Shown here: piece after piece, positions 7,984 to 15,595 of the stretch
Position numbering within the stretch: the first letter of the stretch is position 1
Layout: each line of letters starts with the position of its first letter
Assembly: GCA_024228935.1 (NCBI GenBank)
Contig: JAAESX010000131.1
Coordinates: 1 to 64,000 of the forward strand
DNA: 64,000 nt
Direction of reading: 5' to 3'
From: Pseudomonadota bacterium
GTDB taxonomy: Bacteria; Myxococcota_A; UBA796; CAJQPC01
The notes under the pieces: generated by a model
What the model was told of the DNA's origin: nothing
The model's input: the letters and a program-made list of their open reading frames with translations, nothing else
Database searches by the model: none
Program-made: the position numbers and the translations under genes

Positions 7984-8974
7984 GCAGGATCCCCAGGCCC
8001 ACCGTTGGCAGGGCGCCTGTGGCACACAGACCCGGCTCCTCCTCGACCACGGGTGCCGTCGCGCCTGCCAGGTTCGCAGCGTGGGCCACGGACAGCTGGG
8101 CGACCTCGTGCACGAAGTCGACGTCGACCCCGTCCAGGGTGTCGTCTTCCGTGTGGTACGCGGGCGGCAGAGGGAACGAGCCGGCGTGGAGCGCGGGCAT
8201 CTCGGCCCACCAGAAGGGGGCGTGGTCGCTGCGCTCGTCGCCACCGAAGGTCTCGTGGTCGACGGGGCCGACCTCGAGGCGCAGGACGAGCTGCTCGGCG
8301 GTGGCTTCCAGCTCGCGAGCCGCGTCCTCCCAGCGGGCATCGAACGCCACGAACAGCCAGTCGCCGGGGTTGTGCCCGACCGGGTCGAGGATGAGGGCCA
8401 TGTGGACCGGTCTGGTCAGCTCGTCGACGTAGTGGATCGAGCCCTTGAGCCCCTGCTCCTCGGCCGAGAACGCGACCAGGTGGATGGACCGGCGGAACGT
8501 GCCTTCCCAGCCGCCCAGGACGTTCGCTGCCTCGACGAGGACCGCCACTCCGCTGGCGTTGTCATCGGCTCCAGGCGCGTCCGAGGTCTTGGGGTCGTAG
8601 CCCTCGGTCAGCTCGGCGGTGCTGTCGTAGTGGGCTCCGATGAGGACCGGCTCGAGGTCCGGCTCGGTGCCCTCGATGACGCGGATGAGGTTGGCGCAGT
8701 CGGTGCGCTCGGCTCGGAACTCCTGGCGTTTGGCGCCCATCGACGCTTGAAGCCACGCCTCGACCCGAGCGATGTCCGCGTGGTGGATGTTCCGGCTGGC
8801 GATGGGCGAGCCGTCCAGGTCCTGCTCGCCGGTCAGGAGCTCGAGCGTGTCCTGGACGCGGGCGCGGTAGACGCGGGCGGCCAGGGTGACGGCGGGCGGG
8901 TCGGGTCCGGGCAGGGGGTCGGCCGCGGCGAGCCCGACGAGCCAGGTCACTCCAACACTCACTCCAACACTCAT
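7949..8974 (-). CDS. M28-family zinc aminopeptidase with MYXO-CTERM-like tail
   Basis: 341 residues. A short signal peptide (W-L-V-G-L-A-A-A then D-P) precedes an M28 domain. Di-zinc ligands seen: H115 in G-A-H-Y-D, D137 in G-A-D-D-N-A-S-G, E162/E163 (S-A-E-E-Q-G), D187 and H254 in A-Y-H-T. Family members remove N-terminal residues from peptides outside the cytoplasm. The C-terminus has Cys 307, a hydrophobic helix 312-334 and R-R-R at 337-339, the layout of MYXO-CTERM sorting tails, so it is probably released to or held at the cell surface. The ATG overlaps the upstream stop (ATGA), coupling it to the NHL lipoprotein. Confidence 0.88.
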   Translation of the reverse strand: MSVGVSVGVTWLVGLAAADPLPGPDPPAVTLAARVYRARVQDTLELLTGEQDLDGSPIASRNIHHADIARVEAWLQASMGAKRQEFRAERTDCANLIRVIEGTEPDLEPVLIGAHYDSTAELTEGYDPKTSDAPGADDNASGVAVLVEAANVLGGWEGTFRRSIHLVAFSAEEQGLKGSIHYVDELTRPVHMALILDPVGHNPGDWLFVAFDARWEDAARELEATAEQLVLRLEVGPVDHETFGGDERSDHAPFWWAEMPALHAGSFPLPPAYHTEDDTLDGVDVDFVHEVAQLSVAHAANLAGATAPVVEEEPGLCATGALPTVGLGILLSLVVLRRRSG

Positions 8975-10059
8975 TGGGCGAGATCGACGATGCGGATGTA
9001 CCCGTGGTCGTTCTCGGTCAGGATCAGTCGGCCGTCGTCGTGCATCGTGATGGACCGCGGCTCGCTGATCTTCAGGCCGGGCGTGTCGTAGTTCTCGCCG
9101 TCGCCGCTGTGGCTGTGCTCGTCGTCGCCTTCGATGAACAGGTGGATGATGCCGTCGGTGTCGACGTACCAGATGTCCCCACCCGAGTGCGTGGCCAGGA
9201 AGTAGCCGCCGAGCTCGTGGAACCAGATGCCGCGGACCTCGTCCAGGCCGGTCTCGGTGGCGAGCTCGCCGTCCCCGCCGCCTCGGGCGCTTCCGGTGCC
9301 GGCGATGAGCTCCTTGTCCCCGTCCTCGGAAATGCGGTGGACGGTGTGGCCGCTCCGGTCGGTGGCCACGACCAGTCCGTCGGGGTCGACGACCAGGTTC
9401 CCGAGCGAGGAGAAGCCGCCCGCGTGCTTCTCGACGCCGCCGTCCGGGGTCCAGCTCCGGAGCGTGCTGCCGCAGCTCACGTACGCGAGCGACTCGTCGT
9501 CGGCGACCCAGAGACCGCGGCCCGTGCTCGAGCCTGTGGTGTCGAACAGCGTCGTCATCTCGCCGTCGGTGTCCAGCCGGCGGATCTTGTCGTTGCCCAT
9601 GTCGTGGATGTAGACGGTGCCGTCGTCCAGGACCCAGATGCCGTTGGGCGAGGACAGCCGCATCGTGTTGCCCTGGCCCGGGCCGTCGCCGTCGTCGCCC
9701 GAGACGCTCGTCCCGGCGATGGTCGTGATGATGCCGTCGGTGTCGATCTTCCGGACGGCGTGGGCGTCCTTGTCGGCGATGTACAGGTTGCCGGCCGAGT
9801 CCGCGAGCGTCATGTGTGGGCGGCTGAGCTCGGCGTCGAGCGCGCTGCCACCTTCGTAGCTCTCGTCCCAGCCGTTCACGCTCTTGCCGTCGTAGACACC
9901 GGTGCCGGCGATCGTGGAGAGGACGCCGTACTGCGCCGCGACGCGCTCCCACTCGGACCGGGGGTCGGAGTCGACGGGGCTGTCGGTGACGCTGTCGGCG
10001 ACGGAGTCGACGGTGTCGGTCGGGACGGAGGGGCCGGTGCAGGCGAGGAGGAGGAGCAT
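8971..10059 (-). CDS. NHL-repeat (beta-propeller) lipoprotein
   Basis: 362 residues. Signal M-L-L-L-L-A-C only; a TAG four codons upstream in frame excludes a longer form. A linker rich in Asp/Ser/Val (D-S-V-A-D-S-V-T-D-S) is followed from about residue 45 by NHL-type repeats: S-T-I-A-G-T-G-V-Y-D-G, G-N-L-Y-I-A-D-K-D-A-H-A-V-R-K-I, then N-G-I-W-V-L-D-D-G-T-V-Y-I-H-D and more to residue 355. Such propellers are usually binding scaffolds on the cell surface. It is transcribed ahead of the M28 peptidase. Ligand unknown. Confidence 0.85.
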   Translation of the reverse strand: MLLLLACTGPSVPTDTVDSVADSVTDSPVDSDPRSEWERVAAQYGVLSTIAGTGVYDGKSVNGWDESYEGGSALDAELSRPHMTLADSAGNLYIADKDAHAVRKIDTDGIITTIAGTSVSGDDGDGPGQGNTMRLSSPNGIWVLDDGTVYIHDMGNDKIRRLDTDGEMTTLFDTTGSSTGRGLWVADDESLAYVSCGSTLRSWTPDGGVEKHAGGFSSLGNLVVDPDGLVVATDRSGHTVHRISEDGDKELIAGTGSARGGGDGELATETGLDEVRGIWFHELGGYFLATHSGGDIWYVDTDGIIHLFIEGDDEHSHSGDGENYDTPGLKISEPRSITMHDDGRLILTENDHGYIRIVDLAQ

Positions 10060-10065
10060 GGCCTC

Positions 10066-10071
10066 AGCCTA
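10066..10071 (-). promoter_or_regulatory. TANNNT box (TAGGCT) fused to upstream stop codon
   Basis: On the minus strand TAGGCT ends 6 nt before the ATG at 10059. Its TAG is also the stop codon of the upstream Cys-rich lipoprotein gene, so promoter element and stop share three bases. No Shine-Dalgarno sequence is present. Confidence 0.45.
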
Positions 10072-10413
10072 CTCCGGCGGTTCGTCGGGCGTGCTGCACA
10101 CCCCCAGGTCGACGTCGCACTTGAGGTGGTTGCCCTCCGGGCCGACGGGGCAGTCCTCGTCCTGCGTACACGTCGACGTGCAGAGCTCCTCGTGGCACGT
10201 GCAGCCGATGGCGTCGTCGGGGCAGTCCTCGAGCACGCAGTCGTCCTCGCTCTCGCAGGAGACCCGCAGGGGGTTCTTGTCGGTGTCCTCGGTGTCCTCG
10301 GTGTCCTCGGTGTCCTCGGTGTCGGACGTGCCGCTGTCCACCGCCGGGAACAGCTCGAGCTCGACCTCGCTATCGGGTGCTTCGCTCCAGGTACAGGCGA
10401 ACACCAGCAGCAC
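10069..10413 (-). CDS. Small Cys-rich lipoprotein
   Basis: 114 residues from GTG. The signal M-L-L-V-F-A-C is short. Residues 30-45 are an E-D-T repeat encoded by a 9-bp tandem repeat, which would be a flexible acidic spacer. The C-terminal 60 residues carry ten Cys in pairs (C-E-S-E-D-D-C, C-T-C-H-E-E-L-C, C-T-Q-D-E-D-C), a spacing seen in secreted disulfide-rich domains of myxobacteria (C-x4-D-C-x-x motifs). Its stop is embedded in the -10-like box of the next gene. Function unknown. Confidence 0.75.
   Translation of the reverse strand: MLLVFACTWSEAPDSEVELELFPAVDSGTSDTEDTEDTEDTEDTDKNPLRVSCESEDDCVLEDCPDDAIGCTCHEELCTSTCTQDEDCPVGPEGNHLKCDVDLGVCSTPDEPPE
10282..10323. repeat. 9-bp tandem repeat in a lipoprotein linker
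   Basis: GGTGTCCTC is repeated four times without error plus six bases of a fifth copy. On the coding (minus) strand it gives Glu-Asp-Thr repeats. Because the unit is a multiple of three, copy-number change would only lengthen or shorten the spacer. Confidence 0.9.
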
Positions 10414-10464
10414 GGTGAGACTCCGGGGGGCCGGCCGATCCTACCCCGTCCCGTTCGGCGAGCG

Positions 10465-12240
10465 CTACCAGCTGCTGTCGCCCACGATGAGCGGCGCTGC
10501 GACCGAGTTGGTGTCGCTCAGCTCGGTGCTGTCCTCGGCGTGGTAGCCGTAGTCCGAGCCCCAGTAGATCTGTGCGCCATGCTCGCTGTAGACCGCTGGG
10601 AACAGGATCTCCGGGTGGCCGTCCGCGTCCTGGTCACCCACCGTGACGCTGCCCGGGCTGGACGTGGGCAGCTCGTCGCTGTGGGTGAAGCCGGCGGTGC
10701 CGCCCCAGTACACGCGGCTGGTGGTCTCCTGGCCGATGTGCGAGTTGAGCGCCGGGACGATCAGCTCGTCGAAGCCGTCGTTGTCGAGGTCGGTGGCCAT
10801 CAGCGCGTAGCTGACATCTCCGTCCAGCTCGGCGACGTCTTCTGTGTCGAATGTCCCGTTGTGGTTCCAATAGACGAGCGTGGGCTCCTCCGAGTAGATG
10901 CCGTCGCTGTAGTCGCTGGCGACGCCGCTCGAGAACCCCAGGTCGTCCCAGCCGTCTCCGTTGAAGTCGCCCACGGCCACGTCGTAGGACCACATGGTGG
11001 GCAGCCCGGTGCTGTCTGCGGCGTCGAAGCCGTCGGCGCTGTTCCAGTAGATGACCGAGTCGACCTGGTAGCTCGAGTTCGAGTTCGAGTTCGAGTTGGC
11101 GAAGATCACGTCGTCGAGGCCGTCCTGGTCGAGGTCGGCGATGGCCACGCCGCGGCAGCTGAGCGTCGGCAGCTCGGCGCGGTCCGCGTCGCTGTAGCCG
11201 CCGGAGCTGCCCCACAGGATGAAGCTGTCGAGCTCCAGGGTGAAGTACCCGTCGAAGTCGCTCGCGGCGTTGCACACGACGAGATCGGTGTAGCCGTCGC
11301 CGTCCAGGTCGCCGGTCGCCATGTCCCAGGCGCCATACGTGCTGAGGTCGGTCGAGGACGTGAAGCCGCCGGAGCTGTTCCAGTAGATGGTGCTGGACTG
11401 GTTGAAGTCGGCGTAGCCCTCGGAGCTGCTCTCGATGAAGGTCAGGTCCTCCCAGCCGTCCGCGTTCAGGTCCTCGATCAGCACGCCGACGGCGCCGATC
11501 GTGGCGAGCTCGGTCTGGTCGGCGTCCCTCCAGCCCGCGGTCCCGCCCCAGCTGATGAGGTCCATGCCTTCCAGGGGCTCGGTGCCCTGTCCGCGGATGA
11601 CCGAGACCAGGTCCTCGTAGCCGTCCTGGTCCAGGTCCGCGCTCGCGCTCGCCCAGGTGCAGCCGTCGCCGATCTCGCCGGGCGTGACGTCGCTGTAGTC
11701 GCCGCCGTCTCCGAAGAACAGCAGGTCGGCGCTGCAGTCGCCGGTGCTGTACGTGGCCTCGCCGCCCAGCACCAGGTCCAGGACGCCGTCGCAGTTGGCG
11801 TCCTCGCAGGCCACGTCGCCGTCGCAGTCCGCGTCGACCCCCGCGTCGGGGTCATCGGGGGTGCCCGAGCCGGGGAACACCGCGGCGTCGGTGTCGTCGC
11901 AGTCGTCCTCGACCCAGCCCTCACCGGGACAGGCCCGCGAGGTGGCAGTGGCGTCTCCGAAGCCGTCTCCATCGGCGTCCGCGAAGAGGTCCGTCGCCGA
12001 GCCCACCTCGGGGTCCAGGTCGTCGCAGTCGCCGCCGGCGGTCACCGTGTTGTCCGGCTGGGTGTAGGCCTCGATGGTCCAGCCGTCGTCGCCCAGGCCG
12101 TCGCCGTCGGCGTCCACGTAGAACGTCTGGAGCTCCGAGTCGGGGCACTCCTGCGGGCAGGAGTCCTCGAGTCCAAGGCTGGCGGTGTCCTGCGTGGTGT
12201 TGGTGTCGTCGCAGGCGGACAGGGCGAGAAGGAAGAGCAT
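10465..12240 (-). CDS. FG-GAP/VCBS repeat lipoprotein with MopE-type metal-binding motifs
   Basis: 591 residues. The ATG was chosen because GGAGGTCCC precedes it and the signal M-L-F-L-L-A-L-S-A-C begins there; an ATG 24 bases upstream lacks such support. Residues 35-140 have three D-x-D-x-D-G calcium-type loops with D-C-D-D pairs, as in MopE-like proteins. From about 170 to the end, seven or so FG-GAP repeats (D-L-D-x-D-G-Y-x-D-L-V alternating with I-Y-W-N-S-S-G-G-F) form an integrin-like seven-bladed propeller. An S-N repeat near residue 390 comes from a CGAGTT tandem run. Surface adhesin or binding role is inferred. Confidence 0.88.
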   Translation of the reverse strand: MLFLLALSACDDTNTTQDTASLGLEDSCPQECPDSELQTFYVDADGDGLGDDGWTIEAYTQPDNTVTAGGDCDDLDPEVGSATDLFADADGDGFGDATATSRACPGEGWVEDDCDDTDAAVFPGSGTPDDPDAGVDADCDGDVACEDANCDGVLDLVLGGEATYSTGDCSADLLFFGDGGDYSDVTPGEIGDGCTWASASADLDQDGYEDLVSVIRGQGTEPLEGMDLISWGGTAGWRDADQTELATIGAVGVLIEDLNADGWEDLTFIESSSEGYADFNQSSTIYWNSSGGFTSSTDLSTYGAWDMATGDLDGDGYTDLVVCNAASDFDGYFTLELDSFILWGSSGGYSDADRAELPTLSCRGVAIADLDQDGLDDVIFANSNSNSNSSYQVDSVIYWNSADGFDAADSTGLPTMWSYDVAVGDFNGDGWDDLGFSSGVASDYSDGIYSEEPTLVYWNHNGTFDTEDVAELDGDVSYALMATDLDNDGFDELIVPALNSHIGQETTSRVYWGGTAGFTHSDELPTSSPGSVTVGDQDADGHPEILFPAVYSEHGAQIYWGSDYGYHAEDSTELSDTNSVAAPLIVGDSSW

Positions 12241-12325
12241 GGGACCTCCGAGGGTGGGGCCCACCGTGCTCTGGCCCGCGGAGTTCTGAACCCCCCGCGG
12301 TCCTACATCGGGCGACGAGGCGGCT

Positions 12326-12952
12326 TCAGGGGCTCGCTGCTGGCTTCCTCGCCGTGGCGAACGCCGTGGTGTTCTTCTGGCCGACCTCGTGGTGCTGGAT
12401 GTCGACGAAGCCGGCCGCGCGCAGGTCCTCGTCGAGCTCGGCCTTGCTGAAGTCCCCGACCCAGGGGGCCTTTCCGAAGAACCGCATCACCGCGACCATC
12501 GCGCTCATGGGGACCCAGGACTCGCCGAGGACGACCGTCGAGTGGACGAAGTGCCCGCCCGGGGCGACCAGCTCGTACAGCCGCTCCAGCGCTGCCTTGC
12601 GGTCCTCGATGAGGTGCAGGATCGAGCAGGCGGAGACGAGGTCGAAGCTACCCGGCTCGAACGGCGCCCCTTCGAGCTCGCCGACATGGAAGGTGACGTT
12701 CGAGACGTCGCGCGCCTTGTCGTGAGCGATGCCGATCATGCCGCTGCTGAAGTCGAGGCCGTGCAGCTCGCCGGCCGAGGGGGCCAGCCGCAGCAGGAAC
12801 GAGCCCGTGCCGCAGCCCACGTCCAGCATGCGGGAGTCGGGACGCAAGAGCGTCCGGGTGAGCTCGGTCTTCTTGTCGAAGGCGTCGGGGAGCTCGACGG
12901 ACTTGGCGGCGTATTCCTCGGCCAGACCGTCCCAGAAGGTGGCAGCGCTCAT
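12326..12952 (-). CDS. Class I SAM-dependent methyltransferase
   Basis: 208 residues; the start has GGAGAAG seven bases upstream. Motif I is L-D-V-G-C-G-T-G near residue 45, followed by the acidic residue loop G-L-D-F-S near 65 and a motif IV-like S-F-D-L-V-S-A near 102. Length and order fit Methyltransf_11/25 proteins, which methylate small molecules or lipids in the cytoplasm. It is soluble. It lies 22 bases downstream of the LysR gene on the same strand and may be co-transcribed. Substrate unknown. Confidence 0.85.
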   Translation of the reverse strand: MSAATFWDGLAEEYAAKSVELPDAFDKKTELTRTLLRPDSRMLDVGCGTGSFLLRLAPSAGELHGLDFSSGMIGIAHDKARDVSNVTFHVGELEGAPFEPGSFDLVSACSILHLIEDRKAALERLYELVAPGGHFVHSTVVLGESWVPMSAMVAVMRFFGKAPWVGDFSKAELDEDLRAAGFVDIQHHEVGQKNTTAFATARKPAASP

Positions 12953-12974
12953 GGGCTTCTCCGTTGGGGTGCGC

Positions 12975-13916
12975 CTACCGTACGAGCGGCTCGTCAACGA
13001 CCTCCGGTGCGATTTCGGGACCGTCGGGTGCACCCGCGCACCCAGCGAACAGAGCCCGGTGGGAACGCAGCGCGTCGGCGACCGCAGCCCGTGTCGCGCG
13101 GAACCGGGCGTTGGCCTTCAGGTCGGGGTGGCACAGCATCCACAGGTCCGCGACGTGCACCGGCTCGACCCTCGGCAGTCGGCGCAGGCCGGACTCCGCG
13201 TCGCCGACGTAGGTGGGCAGCATCGCGAGCCCCAGGCCTTGCAGCGCGGCGTCGACACCCAGCTCCAGCGAGTTGAATGCGCCCCATGCGGGGAGGTGGG
13301 CGTAGGGCGTGAGCCCGGTCATCTGGGCGTGCACCTTGCGGTCCTCGAATGCCAGCCAGCGGGGCGCCGAGCCGGTCTCGGGGTCGAGCCGGTCCTCGTG
13401 CGCGACCGCGACGTAGGCGGCGACACACACCGGCGCGACCTTCATGCCGATCAGGTGCTCGGGGGGCGAGGCGTTCCGGGCCTTGGTCCGGATGGCGATG
13501 TCCGCCTCGCGCTTGGACAGGTCGAACGAGCGGCTGTCGGCGGTGAAGGACAGCTCGATCTCCGGGTGCTCCTCGCAGAACGACGCCAGCTCTCCGAGCA
13601 CGAGGCGCGCCACGAAGTTGTCGCAGCAGGTGAGCGCCACGGTGCCGGCGAGCCGCTCGTCCTGGCCGACCAGTCCGCGCTCCAGCGTGGCCATCTCGCG
13701 CTCGATCCGCTCGGCGCCGGGGAGCATCTGCTGGCCCGCGTCGGTCAGCGTGTACCCGTCGCGGTTCCGGTCGAAGAGGCGTGCCTTGAGCTGGGTCTCC
13801 AGGGCCTCGACCCGCCGCAGCACGGTCGAGTGGCTGACGCCCAGCGAGGCGCCGGCTGCCCGGACGGAGCCCTCGCGCGCGAGCGCCAGGAAGTGTCGAA
13901 GGTCGTTCCAGTCCAC
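12975..13916 (-). CDS. LysR-family transcriptional regulator
   Basis: 313 residues from GTG 13916, chosen because the protein then starts V/M-D-W-N-D-L-R-H-F-L-A-L-A, the usual LysR start; a TTG at 13940 is possible. The winged helix-turn-helix is residues 1-60 (S-V-R-A-A-G-A-S-L-G-V-S-H-S-T-V-L-R-R then V-E-A-L-E), and a periplasmic-binding-like co-inducer domain follows from about 85. A Cys pair (T-C-C-D-N) opens that domain. It probably controls itself and the methyltransferase behind it, or the DUF2798 gene just upstream. Inducer unknown. Confidence 0.9.
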   Translation of the reverse strand: MDWNDLRHFLALAREGSVRAAGASLGVSHSTVLRRVEALETQLKARLFDRNRDGYTLTDAGQQMLPGAERIEREMATLERGLVGQDERLAGTVALTCCDNFVARLVLGELASFCEEHPEIELSFTADSRSFDLSKREADIAIRTKARNASPPEHLIGMKVAPVCVAAYVAVAHEDRLDPETGSAPRWLAFEDRKVHAQMTGLTPYAHLPAWGAFNSLELGVDAALQGLGLAMLPTYVGDAESGLRRLPRVEPVHVADLWMLCHPDLKANARFRATRAAVADALRSHRALFAGCAGAPDGPEIAPEVVDEPLVR

Positions 13917-13946
13917 ACGACGGCGTAGCGCGGCCGCCAACGTCGG

Positions 13947-14171
13947 TCACACGGGTGAGGGCAGCACCGCGCGGACGACGTGCTGGGACAACGGCGCCAC
14001 CAGCATCGTGGCCGGGAGCGCGACCAGGAACCCGACGCCAAAGGCCTTGAGCCAGATGAACGCGAAGTGCTCGACGAAGCCGACGTTCAGCGCAGCCATG
14101 ACGAACGACATGATGAAGGTCATACCCAGCGACATCACGATGGCGAACAGGAGGCGTTGCTTGCGGGTCAT
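13947..14171 (-). CDS. DUF2798-type small membrane protein
   Basis: 74 residues with two membrane helices (about 8-30 and 40-62) joined by a short F-V-E-H-F-A-F-I-W-L loop; the N-terminus M-T-R-K-Q-R is basic. This is the layout of DUF2798 proteins, whose role is unknown. It is divergent from a LysR gene at 14272, the classical arrangement of a regulator beside its target, and is followed by a second LysR gene. A TATCTT element lies about 30 bases before its ATG on the minus strand. Confidence 0.75.
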   Translation of the reverse strand: MTRKQRLLFAIVMSLGMTFIMSFVMAALNVGFVEHFAFIWLKAFGVGFLVALPATMLVAPLSQHVVRAVLPSPV

Positions 14172-14271
14172 CTCGTGCCTGGGCTTGCTATGTCAGGAAG
14201 ATAGTTCTGCATCTCAGGGGCGACAATGTGAGTCTCGGAGTACGTAGCGTCATCATTTTCGGACAGGTGTC
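14172..14271. promoter_or_regulatory. Divergent promoter region with possible LysR operator
   Basis: The 100-base gap between the DUF2798 gene and the divergent LysR gene is clearly less GC-rich than its surroundings. It holds an interrupted dyad CTCA-N12-TGAG at 14213-14232, about the size of a LysR binding site, plus TATCTT (minus strand) and TAGCGT (plus strand) that could serve as -10 elements. A regulator binding here could control both genes. Assignment is by position and pattern only. Confidence 0.4.
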
Positions 14272-15195
14272 ATGCCGGATCGCCTCCTCGACCTGAACGC
14301 CTTGGCGCGCTTCGCTGCCGTCGTGAAGCACCAGGGCTTCAGCCCCGCCGCGCGCGCCATCGGTACCCCTCGACAGTCCCTGCATCGGACGATCGATCGA
14401 CTCGAGAGCGAGCTCGGCGTGCGGCTCTTGAACCGCTCGGCGCGGCGCGTCCGACCCACCGACACCGGGCGCCGCCTCTACCAACACGCCCTTCGCGTGC
14501 TGACCGCGGCCCAGGACGCGACCGCCCTGGCTCGCTCGGCGAAGGGCCACCCTCAGGGGCTGTTGCGGGTGAGCGCCCCGCCGCTGTTCGGGCAGCTCCG
14601 GCTGGGGGACGTGGTGCGGGACTTCCTGACGCGCTGGCCCGAGGTCCGGATCGAGGTGGACTTCACGAACGCGAGCTCGGACCTGTTCGAGGGCGAGCAC
14701 GACCTGGCGATCCGGATCCCGGCGCCGCCGTCCGGTGACTACATCGCGCGGCGTATCGGCACCGCCCAGTCGGTGTGCTGTGCCGCTCCGAGCTACCTGG
14801 CGGCTCGCGCGCCGTTGCATCACCCGAGCGACCTGGACCGACGCCACGAGCGTGTGGTGTTCGGGGCTCCGGTGGCGGCTCCCTGGCGGTTCCGGCGTGG
14901 CGTCGAGCAGGTCGACGTCCACGCGGACAGCCCGCGGCTTCGCGTCGATGACTTCCACGTCATGGCCGGCGCGGTGGTGGCCGGGCTGGGCGTCGGGCTC
15001 GTGCCGGGCGCGCTGTGCACCGAGCCCATCGCGGACGGACGACTGATCCCGGTGCTGGACGGCTGGACGCCGGAGTCCGCGCCCATCTGGGCGGCCTACT
15101 CCGGACGTGCCCGGGAGAACCCGACGCTGCTGGCCTTCATCGAGATGCTCGAGCAGCACATGGCGATCCCGCTGGGCGGGCTTCATGTGTCGTAG
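14272..15195 (+). CDS. LysR-family transcriptional regulator
   Basis: 307 residues. N-terminal winged helix-turn-helix (L-N-A-L-A-R-F-A-A-V-V, G-F-S-P-A-A-R-A-I-G-T-P-R-Q-S-L-H-R, then L-E-S-E-L-G-V-R-L-L-N-R-S), followed by the co-inducer domain starting G-L-L-R-V-S-A-P near residue 95. It matches the AaeR/CrgA-like LysR branch by its R-R-V-R-P-T-D-T-G-R motif. Divergent from the DUF2798 membrane protein, which is its likely target. Signal unknown. Confidence 0.92.
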   Translation: MPDRLLDLNALARFAAVVKHQGFSPAARAIGTPRQSLHRTIDRLESELGVRLLNRSARRVRPTDTGRRLYQHALRVLTAAQDATALARSAKGHPQGLLRVSAPPLFGQLRLGDVVRDFLTRWPEVRIEVDFTNASSDLFEGEHDLAIRIPAPPSGDYIARRIGTAQSVCCAAPSYLAARAPLHHPSDLDRRHERVVFGAPVAAPWRFRRGVEQVDVHADSPRLRVDDFHVMAGAVVAGLGVGLVPGALCTEPIADGRLIPVLDGWTPESAPIWAAYSGRARENPTLLAFIEMLEQHMAIPLGGLHVS

Positions 15196-15305
15196 ACCCC
15201 GGGTCGGTGGCGCTCGACGAGCGTCGCGAGCGCGCTTCGACCGCCATGCGGCCGTGACGACGTTCGGGTCGTCCTGATCGACGAACGGGTTCGTCGTCAG
15301 GCCGT

Positions 15306-15328
15306 CTTCCGCCTACTTGTGGCGGAAG
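15306..15328 (-). terminator. Hairpin over the end of infA
   Basis: CTTCCGCC and GGCGGAAG form a perfect 8-bp stem with a 7-base loop; the infA stop codon lies at the stem/loop boundary. There is no T-run behind it, so it may be a weak or Rho-dependent terminator, or an mRNA 3-prime stabiliser. Confidence 0.45.
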
Positions 15329-15531
15329 GTGATCCGACCCTTGGACAGGTCGTAGGGGCTGACCGCGACGGTGACCCGGTCGCCCAGCACCACGCGGATG
15401 CGGAAGCGGCGGAGCTTGCCAGCCAGGTGGGCCTGCACGTTGGTGCCGGCCTCGGTCTCGACGAGGAACGTTCCACCTGGGTGGACCTCGATGACCTTGC
15501 CTTCGATGTCGATCAGATCGTCTGCGGCCAC
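15313..15531 (-). CDS. infA: Translation initiation factor IF-1
   Basis: 72 residues, the exact family length. A single S1/OB fold: I-E-G-K-V-I-E-V-H-P-G-G-T-F-L-V near 9-24, A-H-L-A-G-K-L-R-R-F-R-I-R near 34, and the signature S-P-Y-D-L-S-K-G-R-I-T-F-R at the end. IF-1 binds the A site of the 30S subunit with IF-2 and IF-3 during initiation. Start is GTG, preceded by a good GGAGG five bases upstream, a contrast with the leaderless-looking genes nearby. It stands alone between two plus-strand genes rather than in a ribosomal protein operon. Confidence 0.95.
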   Translation of the reverse strand: MAADDLIDIEGKVIEVHPGGTFLVETEAGTNVQAHLAGKLRRFRIRVVLGDRVTVAVSPYDLSKGRITFRHK

Positions 15532-15582
15532 GGGGCCTCCTTCTTGGGCGTGTCCCTATGCGCCGAGCCCCCCGATGGCAAG

Positions 15583-15588
15583 TAGGCT
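15583..15588 (+). promoter_or_regulatory. TANNNT box (TAGGCT), leaderless-type -10
   Basis: TAGGCT ends 7 nt before the ATG at 15596. It falls between that ATG and an alternative in-frame ATG at 15575, and so argues for the downstream start and the very short lipoprotein signal. Confidence 0.5.
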
Positions 15589-15595
15589 GGCGGGC

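Noticed and set aside
10282..10323. Phase-variation repeat
   Set aside because: The 9-bp unit keeps the reading frame, so copy number cannot switch the gene on or off.
8974..12450. A 1158-codon plus-strand open frame, and similar long frames at 4259-6394 (minus), 19930-22134 (minus) and 57618-60989 (minus)
   Set aside because: They are antisense or out-of-phase shadows in very GC-rich DNA: Val/Gly/Arg/Ala/Asp-only composition, no domains, and each overlaps genes with recognisable families.
13917..13940. TTG start of the LysR gene at 13940
   Set aside because: The extra eight residues A-A-A-L-R-R-R are not LysR-like; starting at GTG 13916 gives the usual D-W-x-D-L-R N-terminus.
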